From the NCBI GenBank assembly GCA_029747585.1, contig JAPEVF010000240.1:1-61670 (forward strand): a stretch of 61,670 nucleotides of DNA. The letters run 5' to 3'. Made by a program: the position numbers and the translations under genes. Below are positions 46,540 through 57,970 of this stretch, piece after piece. This DNA comes from Pleurotus djamor (lineage: Eukaryota > Basidiomycota > Agaricomycetes > Agaricales > Pleurotaceae). Position 1 is the first letter of the stretch; every line of letters starts with the position of its first letter. The notes beneath the pieces were generated by a model that saw only the letters and a program-made list of their open reading frames with translations, searched no databases and was not told the DNA's origin.

Positions 46540-46919
46540 AACGGAACTTGGTTGCTTGAAACCTGATGAGGGCTTCTCGGACGCGACAAATCACGTGATG
46601 CGGTGAGAAGGGGTAGAATTTGAAGTGCACACCGAAAAATCGAGTAACCGCGTAGAAGGATCCCTGAGGTTAGACGTATACCGTGGTTAGTCCTGTATGG
46701 ATCAATCCTCTCGACAACGAAACAGAGTTGGACGTATCGAATGCAAGGGATCCCATTCTTAAGGAATTGTTTCAGGGACGTAACTATCAAGTCGTGCGTC
46801 GTGCGAAGCCCAGCGCTCAGCCCCTTTTCCACCAATTTATCCTCTCTCTTCACGACTTCCCCGCCATCGTTGGTGACGACGACGACGACTGCCTGCAGAG
46901 CATGCATCAAGGATAAATC
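46540..46919. promoter_or_regulatory. Divergent promoter, serine dehydratase / RhoGAP
   Basis: 380 bp between start codons. Open frames here on either strand overlap each other and lack recognisable sequence. A GACGACGACGACGAC run lies at about 46875-46889. Confidence 0.45.
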
Positions 46920-49900
46920 ATGTCCACCTCTTCATCTATACAGTCAATGCAATCTTCTTCCTCAGCCGCCCCGATTACCTCTGCCTCTCTTTTATCTCAA
47001 CATGCCTCGTCTTCGAATCCCTACGCCGCTGCTCTTGAGCAGGCTGTAACGGACAGGAACTCTCTCGCAGCACAGAATACNCAGCTGTGGAAGCTTGTTG
47101 AGAANCAGCGGACGGGCTATAGCCAAATTCTGCGTGAACTAGAGCGCGTGAGAGGCGAACGAGATGCATGGAAAAGCCGTGCAGGGAGCAGGAGAGATGA
47201 CCACCACGGTGCAGGCCACACCAACGGCGTACCCAGCGAATCCACCTCGAGACCTCTTCCGTCTAGAAATGATGATCATGGTCCGTAACTCTATCACCTT
47301 TTTCTTAGTTGACATCCTGGACCTGATGCTTTAAGCAGCTCCTCGTTCCTCATCTTCAGCCTCGTCCCACTCCCACTCACAAATTTCAGCACTTCATTCA
47401 GAACGTCAGAGGGCTGGCTCTGCGAGCTCTGTGCAATCGCTACCGAATCCGCATGCATCATCCAGTTCCCCGGTTCCCCCACCCNACACGATCGAGCAGA
47501 CCAACTTTTCAAACAGTTCTTCTAACCCTCCAGCATCTACTTCTTCCTCGTCAAATTCATCCATAAACCATTCATTTCCTTCACTCGGCTCGTCGCCGGT
47601 GCACACTCGCTCAGTCACTACTCATCCGCCACTACCACCCACCAGGCATCATCACTCCGACTCGAGCAACTCTTCTCAGCGACCGCAGTCCCCTTCCCAG
47701 TATACCCCGAACCAACGTCACGTCGCAACAAATCCCTCGCCTCTCGTGCAATCCGTCCGTGCTGAATCGATTCCGAACAAATCGCCGCAAGGGGAGCAAC
47801 CCCAGCCAACTTTCAATTCTAGTCGGAAGATGAGCCTNACAGAGATCAGCGAAGTCCCCCCTCTTACGAATGATACCCGCTCTCTCCATTCACCACCCCA
47901 ACCAACCATGCTGTCGCCCGATCCCGGNCTGGCTTCACCCAACCCTCCCTTCATGCATTCTCGCCCATCGAGAGANTCGCAAGGAAGTCATGATTCGCGC
48001 ATCACNCTTCCNGAGGAGGCTCGCGCTTACATTGTAAATATGGCGGACAGCCCCATCCCCAGTCCTCGCCTTGGGCANTTCACATCGCAGCCCAGTGGCT
48101 TGGCTCTTGGGTCGGTTGTGANCGAGAGATCGACGGCCCAAAATGTCTTCGATGAAGCCACTCCTCCGTTGGTCGTGGCCAATCGCGCTGCNCCAATGGA
48201 TCCNGTTNCAGAGCCAGAGAAGAATGNNTACCGTCGAGTCGATGTGGATGTANCAAGCCAACGCGGACCTNCACCACCTGTTGTCACCATCGTTCCTGCT
48301 TCGGCGGGTCCCTCCGCCTCTCCAGCTTCNAAATCCCTCCATCTTGATCANCCTCAAAACTCGACAAACGGAGCCATGTTGCGGCCTGGCAAAAGTAGTC
48401 CACCTACTGGCTCCGACCTCCCATCGAGCGGTGTGGGTTCCATGTTCCTTGACATGGGTGAGGAGTCCGGCGTTGATGANGGTTCTGGCCTCGAGTCGGA
48501 CTTTAATGACCAAGGCTCNTTCAATGGTACCGATCTCGGCGCGGAAGGCTCTATCGTCGATGGTATCACTGGCGGNGGTACCGACTCCAGGTCTCAAGGA
48601 TCCACTACTCGCATCAGTGAAAGTATGGAGCGCCCTCCAAGAAGTAAACCTCGCGCTGCTGTTGCCGATTTCCCCCTCCCTCCCGGCTCACCTCCCGAAT
48701 CCACCACACATTCGAACTTGTTTTCCGAGCCTCCATCCTATGACGCCGGTCTCAACTCGGCGAATCTNCCTCTTGCCTCTGCTTCGACTTCAACCACCAC
48801 CTTGTTATCTGCATCATCATCCAACGTCCCGTCTGCAATGACCTCTTCCACCAACTTACCCTCTGCATCGTCTTTCCTCCTGCCGAGTGGCTCCACGACG
48901 ATCACAATGTCCGCTCAAGACGGAGAGAATAAGTTTAGAGCNTTNCCTCTCCTCCCTCATGATCTTCCATACACGACTGTCACCGTTTCCTCTTCGTTCG
49001 TGCGGCCAAATGAGCGCGGAAAAGAGGTCTTAAGCTTCACNGTGCATGTCTATATTGATCGNGACAACGGAAGTNGGAAGAGCAGGGATCACAATGGGGA
49101 CAGGGAAAATGACAAGAGCAGAAAAAAGGATGCGTGGACAGTGGAGAANATGTACAGNGACGTACTTGCTCTTGATCAGAGAGTGCGAGCCAGCGTTGGT
49201 AGGAATGTTGGAAAGAAAATCGCTGCTCTCCCAGAGGGGCGTCTTTGGAAAGATCATGCACCAGCCAAAGTCGATCAACGCAAAGTGGGCTAGGCCTTTT
49301 CCTATGGCAACAGTATTCACTCACACTGACAATCTCGACTTTNTCTAGGCCGTTTTGGAAAACTATCTNCAAACCTTGGTCAGCCTTCCCATAAAGAACA
49401 ACGACGANGTNATCGCCTTTTTGACGACNGATATCGTCCGCGATGCCAACAAGCCTGTCCTTCAAGCTGGCCACAAGGAAGGATATCTGACGAAACGTGG
49501 CAAGAACTTCGGGGGNTGGAAAACGCGATACTTTGTTCTGCAAGGGCCCGTTCTTGAATANTACGANTGTGTACGTCACTTGATTCGTCNGCTTGNGAGG
49601 NCANATTTAACATTNCTTCNCAGCGTGGCGGCACNCACCTAGGATCNATACAAGTGGCTGGCGCACAAATAGGTCGTCAACAAAGGTCAGAAGCACGTGG
49701 CGCCTCAGACGACGAGAAAGAGTACAGACATGCGTTCCTCATCGTCGAAAACCGCAAAAACGCAGCGGGGAGTCATCCACGCCACGTACTGTGTGCTGAG
49801 AGTGACGAAGACCGTGACTCATGGGTCGAAATGCTCGTGCGCTACTTCACAGGTATATATACCGAAGAACCTGTCACATACAGTGCGAGAGGAGCAAGTC

Positions 49901-51934
49901 CAATAGCCACTAATACCCAGGCCTCCGAATCGGCCATGGCGCTTCCCAACGGCCATAGTCACCCTCCTCCCCGTTCAAGTAATTCCATTGACATCCCCCC
50001 GCCTTACAGTTCTCGCGGCGAAGGTAGCCAGCGCCGTGCCATGTCCAAAGATGACATCATGATATCGAAGGGAACTGCTATTCCTATTTCTCGGCTAGCA
50101 CCCGATGCCAGTCACGCCAAGTTTTTCCAGTCCGCTCCAGTAGTGAGCGAACCCAGTCCAGTGAAAACACAAGCGTCGCCTGTTGATAGAGAGAAGCTCG
50201 GTGGCCTCCCCTCTAGTCTGCCCGATTCCGGCCCACTTAGTGCTCTCGCTCAAGATAACTCAGGCTCAAACCCATCTCCGTTGCGCTCGAACTCAGAAAT
50301 GGGACATTACCCCGATGCCCAGGATCGAGCTCGTCAACATTCTCCCGAGAAGCATCGAGAGAAGGATCGAGCCCGCGACATCGACTTCCGCAAATCTACG
50401 AATCCTCCTACTGCGTCGAGCGCGACTTCGGTGCCTCCCAGTGAGCGTGTTCCTTCTCCTGACAAGATGGATAAGGTGAAGATATCTGGTCCTCTGAACG
50501 GAGCACCTATCCCGGCTGGTTATAAATTTGGTAACGGGGCTCCCGAAGCTAGTCCGTCGACACCGAGTGATCGGCGGGAGAAAGCCAAATCCCGCTCGTT
50601 CTGGGGCTTTGGTCGGCCAAATGGTAAGCTTTGACCGTGTCTTCCAAACACCCCCTTCTGAACAGAGTTNCCAGACAAGCTTCAACCACTCCCTACTTTC
50701 GCTCCTAGAGCTGTGTTTGGTGTCCCTCTAGAAGAGTCACTAGACGTCGCTCAAATAGCGAACCTCCCGGCGATTGTCTTCCGTTCAATCCAGTACTTGG
50801 AAGCCAAACAGGCCAACCAGGAGGAAGGTATATACCGCTTAAGTGGTAGCACGGCTGTCATCAAAGGTTTGAGAGATCGCTTCAATGCTGGTCCGTCTTC
50901 TTGCCATTTAGCCTATTCAACCATGTCACTAACTAGTCCCACAGAGGGCGATGTCGATCTCCTGTCACCGGACGAATTCTGGGACCCTCACGCCATTGCC
51001 GGGCTCCTGAAGAGTTTCCTCCGTGAACTGCCTTCAAGCATCCTTACTCGAGATCATCATCTCAAATTCCTTTCTGTAATGGGTGAGTGGATATGTTTGG
51101 CACTCTCTGCCCCAGTCGTTCGTTGACCTTGTTCACTGTATTTAGATCTCGTAGATCCCCAAGAAAGAATCAAGGAACTTTCTCAACTGATTGCTGCGCT
51201 CCCACTTGCCAATTACAGCCTCCTTCGCGCTCTAACAGCCCATCTAATCTTGGTTGTTCAGAACTCCAACGTAAACAAAATGACCATGAGGAACGTTGGA
51301 ATCGTGTTTAGCCCCACTCTGGGCATCCCCGCTGGCATCTTCAGTTTGATGCTCGGGGAGTTCAACCGAGTCTTCAACGTTGATGCGGCCGACGGCAATG
51401 ATCCTTCTAGTGACAGTGTAACGGATGGCCCGGGAGCCTTAGCCGTGGATGGGGCGAAGGACCGCGTTGAACTAGCGCGACGTAACAGTCAACGCTACTC
51501 TGACACTGCTGCAGATAAGCTCCTCGGTCTTGAAGGCAGAAAGCTGACCGGTAAGGCCCTTCTCGCCCCATTTTACAGGAGTGATGTCACTGATTGTTAT
51601 CGTCTCTTCCATAGTCTCAACCGATGAAGGTCAATCTGATGGCGACGATATATCATTCCAGGACGAAAATGGAGCAGAGACAACCGACGATGGCTCATTG
51701 GATGCATCTACTAATTCCCGCTCAGCCTCTTCGACGCAGCAAGCTCGCCCTGCCGTTGCCCCAGAAACACCCACGGCGTCGCGAACATCGAAGGCTTCTC
51801 ATGTCGCTGCTACACGCGGTCTCAATGTTTCGGTCACACCGTCAGATCGTGGGCATCGTTATTCTCGTATGATGGGTCTCCCTGCTTCGCCGCGGCCTCC
51901 CATAACGCCATCCCCTGAGCATACACCACAATAA
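46920..51934 (+). CDS. PX-PH-RhoGAP protein, Bem3-like
   Basis: GTPase-activating protein for Rho-family GTPases, probably Cdc42, acting at polarity sites. The N-terminus (MSTSSSIQSMQSSSSAAPIT) includes a short coiled coil (AQNTQLWKLVEKQRTGYSQI). A long Ser/Pro-rich disordered region covers about 47340-48900. A PX domain for phosphoinositides follows at about 48930-49440 (PYTTVTVSSSFVRPNERGKE, RKKDAWTVEKMYSDVLALDQ). The PH domain lies at about 49470-49850 (GHKEGYLTKRGKNFGGWKTR, SDEDRDSWVEMLVRYF). The RhoGAP domain spans about 50713-51380, with VFGVPLEESLDVAQI, the arginine finger in EEGIYRLSGSTAVIKGLRDR, and NVNKMTMRNVGIVFSPTLGI. The tail is Ser/Thr-rich and ends TPSPEHTPQ. The PX-PH-RhoGAP order matches yeast Bem3. 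Numerous Ns in the PX/PH part. Confidence 0.9.
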
Positions 51935-52334
51935 TGTTTTTTTGCCCCTCCCCCTCCAATCGCTTCCTGGCTCAGCCATTATTTGTATGATATTACACTG
52001 GTCTGCCCCTCGGAAGACTTGTATGTGTATACCGAAGTTTCGTTCATACCACACACCATTCTTTTCCGCTCTACATCTGTAGCTCATCTTACTCTCCTCG
52101 TATACTGATACCCCCACCCAAAGTTGTCTGTAAATATCGCTACTCTATTGGCTCAAAAAGATTCACGCTCGTGTGATGAAACACAATGTGATCGATCACG
52201 TCACGTAGCCGACGTGAGTGAGAAAAGAGAAAAGTTAGCGTGCCATGTTTGACGACCGACGTGTTCCGCCTTGTACCACCAACACTCTACTCCTCCCCGT
52301 CGACTAACGCGACCTCCGGCTTCAAGCTTCGACA
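51935..52334. other. Spacer between RhoGAP and SHR3 genes
   Basis: 400 bases. It holds the RhoGAP 3' region and the SHR3 promoter, with an A+T-rich GATCGATCACGTCACGTAGCC block at about 52191-52211 (CACGTCACGT). No gene is seen. Confidence 0.4.
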
Positions 52335-53102
52335 ATGGGTTTCCGACATGCTGCTGTACTAGCTCCCGTTTCTTTTTTCCTGGGTTCGCATTTCCCTTAT
52401 CGTATATTACGTCAACTCACTTTTTCGCGCTGCTCCAGGCGTCTTGTTCATTTGCTTCACCGTCGACCACCGGATACTCTACGTTGACCTGACTGAAGAA
52501 GCTGTCAAAGACGGTTTCCAATTCTACGCGACCTTTTTCAACGCCCCTCCCGCAATCAAGGTACGTGCTCACGTTCGATTTCTCACTCAGCAACTGACAT
52601 CATTTTGGCACGCAGGCCCTCCTGCATGCTCTTGTGAGTGTTGGGGTGATAGGCCTGCTCTCCAAACTTCATAAATGGGATGAAAGTGCCATGTTCTTTG
52701 ATGGAAGCAGCTTGGGTGCGAACGAATCTGTTTTATTTTATCTCCGCCTATTGGCTGACGGCAACCCGCCCAGCTGCATACGTTTTCAGTGTAGCTGTAT
52801 ATATCACCGTTACCATTCCCTGTCTCCGAACCATCGTCAATCCTGTCGTTGATGTGGACACCAGTGGTGATAGGGTTGAAGCATTGCGGGTTCTTTGCGC
52901 AGGGAACACGATCATTATTGTATGCCTCGGCGCAATCCTCGTACTCCAGGTAAGCCCGTCCTTTTCCATTCTTGTGGGCGCTGCTATAACACTGTATCAA
53001 ATGTCTTAGGCCGGTCAGGAATACGCCAAGCGAGTTGACGTGAGTGAGTCGCCTCGGACTTCAGAGAAGGCAGCTGTGGGTGCTGTTAAAAAAGACCAGT
53101 AG
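52335..53102 (+). CDS. SHR3: Shr3-type ER chaperone for amino-acid permeases
   Basis: ER membrane chaperone that helps amino-acid permeases fold and leave the ER. Exons: MGFRHAAVLAPVSFFLG, then after a 66-bp-scale intron VLFICFTVDHRILYVDLTEE, AVKDGFQFYATFFNAPPAIK, intron, ALLHALVSVGVIGLLSKLHK, WDESAMFFDGSSLG, intron, AYVFSVAVYITVTIPCLRTI, EALRVLCAGNTIIIVCLGAI and, after a last intron, AGQEYAKRVDVSESPRTSEK, ending with a Lys-rich cytosolic tail at TAG 53100-53102. Four hydrophobic segments and the cytosolic C-terminus fit the family. Length near 190-200 residues is usual. Called from the SHR3_chaperone pattern WDESAMFFDGSSL. Confidence 0.88.
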
Positions 53103-53797
53103 TCGGTCATGATCCCAGCTCCAGGCGTGGTATGCCAGCACCGTACGCCGTCTTCTGTACCTATGGATATTCTATAATTGTTATATTAATATTGCCCATC
53201 TACACCGATTTACGTGACCGCGAAGTCCCCACTGGAAACACATTGTATCCCCGAAGTCCGTTACGTTGCGACCTAAATTGGTGTGAGTCTCTACCTCGTC
53301 TGCATACATGGGCGTGCTTCGCACTGAACCTGAGATCTTTCCCCTCCACCGGCGGAATCACAACAGATTGCAACTGCCCAATGTCGTGACGGTTGCCTGT
53401 GTATGGACATGGAGGTCGCTTTCGTTTCGGGGGTGCATTGAACCGACCCTCAGGTAGCCAGGCTCGTGTGGCCTTCGAGGAAATTTGACACATCTGTACC
53501 GCGGCAACCTCAGAGAAAAGGCCCACGCACAGCAGTTCTCACATGGATGCCTGCGAACATCAAACAGCACCACCACCACAAACGAGGATTCGAGGTTCTT
53601 TTTTTCGATTTCCCTGCTCAGGTCAACTTGGGGACCCTCACAAAATGTACCTCTTTACGCGGAGCCCATGATACATCAGATTCATGCCTGCTACTCAATC
53701 AATCACGCCGTTCATTGTTCTCTTCTGACTTTTTTTGATCCCTTATTCCGGCGTCTAGAAATTCTTACTTCCCCCTTCTCCTCCCAAGCCAAAAAAC
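53103..53797. other. Gene-free stretch
   Basis: About 700 bases after SHR3. Open frames on both strands at 53132-53389 and 53200-53526 are Cys/Arg-rich and out of character with the neighbours, and no splice pattern joins them. No gene is called. Confidence 0.4.
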
Positions 53798-54190
53798 ATG
53801 CTGCGAACACGCCGCATCGGCCAACTCACAAGGATACGCTTGGTGCCCTTTCCAAAGGGGCGTAGTGGGGCCTCGGTTCATTCAAGATCCACCTTCCACA
53901 TACCAAGTTGGGCACGTACGACCCAACCAAAAGTCCGCTTCTTTCATTCTCAGGATACCTATTCTGACGGAACCCAGCTTCGTTCTCTTGATGATGATTA
54001 TCAACGGTTAAGATCAGGAACAACTGATGCCTACGTGCTTTCCGCTCGGTGGGCTGGCCTTACCCCCCTTCTTTGCAAATTCAAAACGCTTCTCAATCTC
54101 ATGAACGCCAGGATGATGATCATCCTATTTCGTTTCCTTCATCGTGACAAGTTGGGCAACCACCCCAACGACACTCAGGCTGTCTTCTAA
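53798..54190 (+). CDS. Small hypothetical protein
   Basis: A 130-codon frame with no recognised family. The N-terminus MLRTRRIGQLTRIRLVPFPK is Arg-rich, free of acidic residues for its first 50 positions and followed by RSTFHIPSWARTTQPKVRFF, which would suit a mitochondrial presequence. The rest (SDGTQLRSLDDDYQRLRSGT) changes composition, and the C-terminal part (MMIILFRFLHRD) may be read-through of an intron. A weakly conserved mitochondrial protein, the first exon of a longer gene, or chance are all open. No clear downstream exons are visible. Confidence 0.28.
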   Translation: MLRTRRIGQLTRIRLVPFPKGRSGASVHSRSTFHIPSWARTTQPKVRFFHSQDTYSDGTQLRSLDDDYQRLRSGTTDAYVLSARWAGLTPLLCKFKTLLNLMNARMMIILFRFLHRDKLGNHPNDTQAVF

Positions 54191-55596
54191 GTTGATTTGA
54201 ATATCCACCTGTCTCCTTCCCCTTCGCTCAGAAGTTCAACCGTTGCTTCTCACAATTCATTCCCCTCTGTTCTATCTTACGTCACTCCGAGCAAGGCTAA
54301 CGACAAATCTCATAACTTCTATATCCATATCATAATCTACCTTAGCTCTAGTGCTCTCCTGTTTGTTTCCTGTTGCCATTTTCCCGTCACCCAGTTGCCT
54401 TTCCCGCTCACAACACTCGCCACACAGCATCTGGCATCTACACAAAGCATCCTTCTTTTTTCTCCGGAACACAGCGAAACCTGGAAAGAAGTCATCCTTC
54501 GCTCTATGTTTAGAATACTCCTAGGAGGAGGAGGAGAGGCACGGCACCTCCCGCGATGTATCTATCTTTCCATGCATCTGAGAACACCAACTACGTAGTT
54601 GGTCAGCTCAAGGAGTGGAGTCGTGGGTACACACCTTCCCAACACCTTACATCTTACACCTTAGAAATTCAATACCCCAATATTCATCAATCACTTCCAG
54701 CGTGCATGATCTCCAACTTGCTTGTGAATTGAACGAAGAAAAGGGTCCACAAAGCAGGGTTAAATCCGATAATCCCGTTCTCCAAGGCCCATGTTTTTCC
54801 GCCACCAAGGACAAAGCACGATGGCCATGTCATTTTCTTATAACCGAGGCATGTCTCGATTTTTTGATTCCGATGTCAAAATTGATCATGAAAATCATGC
54901 TCTCGGTCGTACGACGACCACGAAAATTATCCAGGTGTCGTGTCATGTCTTTTTGGTTTTTATCCGGACTCCGATTATTTTATAATGTATTTTATTTTAT
55001 TCGCTTACCCACGTCGCTACACAGAGTCACAGAGCACCCAGGTTACACCGTACACACGCGTTTTCTGCTGCTTCCCAGTCGCGACTCGCGAACCATTTCC
55101 TACATCAGAAAATGAACCGACGTCTATGAAAATCGAAAGACACCCAGGAAATGACAACTTCGTTCTCATAATGCACAATGCATAACGGCATCTCACCTCA
55201 CCTCACCGAGGCACGTCGTCGGTACGACGGTGATCGCTAAATTTCTTTCTTTCCACAGTGATAACCAACCAACTGCGCAATCTCCTTGCGTTCAGGGTTC
55301 GATGAACGATTTCCCAGCGGACGATCCATTGGACCATCCCTCTCATATCCTCTCGTAACTCCTCTCGTCATCGCATCGTAAGCCCTTTCCCTCCCTCTCT
55401 TCTTCCCTTACTATTACAGTCTCTCCGACTCCGGAATGTTCTGGCTCCTTCTATTGACACCGAGGCCCTGAGCACTCCTCCACCAAAGTCCACATCGAGA
55501 CTTTGCATATCCTTTTCGCATATCCGTGAGGTCGCCCGCTCGGACGTGACATGATACTTCCTTCCACGTCGGATAAGGGAAGTCTCGATCAGTAAA

Positions 55597-55658
55597 ATGA
55601 GTGCTGAGTACTGAGTACTGAGTGCTGAGTGCTGAGTGCTGAGTGCTGAGTGCTGAGT
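55597..55658. repeat. Short tandem repeat, 7-base unit GTGCTGA/GTACTGA
   Basis: About eight to nine head-to-tail copies of a 7-base unit. The first copies carry GTACTGA and the later ones GTGCTGA. Seven is not a multiple of three and no coding frame is affected. Confidence 0.85.
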
Positions 55659-55781
55659 CTCTGGACGCCGTAAACCTGCACTTCCATGCGACATGCGAAA
55701 ATCATTGACGACGATCCAGATCCAAAGCCTCCTCGACCTCTCCAAGTGGCCAAGTTCTATGTACAGTATTCATTTTACAAG

Positions 55782-56285
55782 GTAAGCTTCCACATCCAAC
55801 AACGCCCAATGTCCAATCATTAATATTAATCATCCAACCAGGCGAAACCATTAACTTAACGTGAACGACCGCTTTATTCTGGTACGTAGTCGGGCTCGCT
55901 CTTCGCAACGCGATCTCCCCCCTTTCGTCGAACCCACGAAGATACGCCTAACGACTGCGCACATCCACCCACCCACCCACTCGCATCCCTTCCCTTCCCA
56001 TCATCATAGGAGTACCTCCCCCAAACGGGGATCCAAAAACCCGCCGACTCTCAAGATGACAAGATCCTTCTTTACCCTTTACTCTCCGTATCTCACACGA
56101 CAAGGGATGAATCAAACAAGCCGCGGAAAGGCCGTCTATCGTACCTTCCTACATCACGCATTATACATCATTCATGCCCAGATCGGTCTGGTACGTCTCT
56201 CAAGCGAGAGACTGTTTCTCTTTGGGAATACGAGAAGACTGGTATGTTGGGTTATTCCGTCATCGCAGGTTAGGCGTAACGAGTC
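55782..56285 (+). repeat. Diverged noncoding repeat, copy A
   Basis: Shared landmarks in order: donor-like AG|GTAAGCTTC (55780-55790), CAACGCCCA (about 55800), acceptor-like CATCATAG|GAGTACC (to 56009), GGGGATCC (56027), AAGCGAGAG...GGGAA (about 56200) and GTCATCGCAGGTTAGGCGTA (56259). The donor-to-acceptor interval is 228 bases. Confidence 0.6.
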
Positions 56286-56361
56286 TACGTGAGAGTGCGA
56301 GTGCAAACGTTCCTGGCGCGTTACTTACGCGAAAACCGTAACACCAGCCTTCTCTCGAAGT

Positions 56362-56975
56362 CCATCTTGCAGGCGAGCTGTCTGCTTCACCCAACGCCCG
56401 TGAATAACCAAAGGTTCCAAGCACGAATCATCGACTGTTCCATCAGGTGTAACCATTAACGTTAACCACTCGCAACCAACCTCCCAACCTTCTTTCTTCT
56501 CCACACCTCCATTTTCCTCCCCATCTATATCCAAAAAACCCACCTACGCGCATGCATGCCACATCCACCCACATCCCTTCCCCGGGCCATCACCATCACC
56601 ACAGGCGTTGCTCATCCAAAAGGGGATCCCATACATCCCAAACCCACCGAACTCTCGACTCTCGACTCACTCAGATCCCCCGTCTTTTCTCGCATCTCAT
56701 CTCATCTTACCCACTTAATGTTCACCCGGGTCGGTGGAAATGACCTCGCCGCAGAAATGCCGTAACGTACATTGTGTCCAGACTAGCCTAGGTCTCATAG
56801 ACCTACCTACCTACCCACAGCCTACAGGACTTAGCAGTTACCTCCGTAACCTCAAGCCTCAAGCCTCACCTTCTCAAGCCCCAAGCCTCAAGCGAGAGTC
56901 TCCCTCTCGTCTCTGGGAATCTGTTCTAGGAACCTAAGTTTCGTCATCGCAGCCTCAGGTTAGGCGTAACGCGTA
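56362..56975 (+). repeat. Diverged noncoding repeat, copy B
   Basis: The same landmarks as copy A: CATCTTGCAG|GCGAGCTGTC (donor position, GC instead of GT), CAACGCCCG (56392), ACCATTAACGTTAACCACTCGC, CATCACCACAG|GCGTTGC (to 56604), AAAAGGGGATCCC (56618), AAGCGAGAG...CTCTGGGAA (about 56890) and GTCATCGCAGCCTCAGGTTA then GGCGTAACG (56943-56970). Confidence 0.6.
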
Positions 56976-57291
56976 ACAATTCATGTTTATTCTCTTTTTG
57001 TCAAGCGACCGCCTTTGTTTTTATTTTCGTCTTTCGTGTGTTCTGTTGTTGTTCCGTCATCGATCACCTCAATCTCAGCCTCAGACCTTATGTTAGGTTA
57101 GGCAGAACAGTCTCTTTGTCTCGCGTCGCGAAGCCTCTGTGAGAGCCCTACATGCTCCAATTGTCCGTCACCATCCCTAAGAACCAACCACATCAGAACG
57201 CCGTAAACCTAACGCTCAGCGCTCAGGCTTTACGCGAAACATCATACACAACCAGAACGCTTCCCTTACACTGCACAGTGCAATCTAGGCA

Positions 57292-57970
57292 TCTATCTTG
57301 CAGGTAAGCTTCTAACATCATACGCACCAAATTCCAACGCCCATTTCCCATTTCCCATTCATTAATTATCAACGTTACGCATTACGCCAGTCGTTCCTCC
57401 CTCGCAACCAACCAACCTTCTTTCGTTCCCTCTCCACAATAGGAGTCACCCCCTCCAAAAGGGGATCCCTCACCTCCATCCCCTTCTTCCTCCCTCGTCA
57501 TCACCCTCATCATCGTTCATCTTCCAAAAGCTGTCTCTGATTTCCTTCTCCAAGTCTCATCATTGCGTAACCCCATCTTCCACCTCACGCGCCCGATACT
57601 CGATACTATGTAACACATCTTACACACACCCAGAGTTCTTATGATCGACCAAAACCAAAACCAAGGTTGAGACGGTCATGGGCATGGGTAAGTAATCGGG
57701 TGAAATGAACAAGAACTCGGTATTCAATGATAATCCATCTTACGCGAATTACTGGCCAGATCAGTCTGGGTTGCATAGACCTGCATAACCTGTGAGTCTC
57801 ACTCCCGTTATACCTCCAAGTCTCCGAGTCTCCGGCCTCTTCGCTGATCGGCATGATACGCTGATACACCCAAGATTATAGATACACCCCCAAGCGACCC
57901 TCAAACAAGCGAGTCTCTCTGGGAACGGTCGTATATGCATATCGTCATCGGTCTAAGGTCAGGCGTACCC
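57292..57970 (+). repeat. Diverged noncoding repeat, copy C
   Basis: Landmarks: TATCTTGCAG|GTAAGCTTC (57294-57312), CAACGCCCA (57335), CTCGCAACCAACCAACC (57410), CCACAATAG|GAGTCACC (to 57442), AAAAGGGGATCCC (57457), AAGCGAG...CTCTGGGAA (about 57907) and GTCATCGGTC...AGGCGTACC (57944). About 100 bases found in A and B are missing between the donor-like and acceptor-like sites. Confidence 0.6.

Noticed and set aside
46683..46916. Plus-strand 77-codon frame before the RhoGAP gene.
   Set aside because: It overlaps a longer minus-strand frame, shows no known similarity, and falls in the divergent promoter. Neither frame is supported.
55600..55660. Possible CRISPR-like or satellite array.
   Set aside because: The units are 7 bases with no spacers; it is a simple tandem repeat in a eukaryotic genome.
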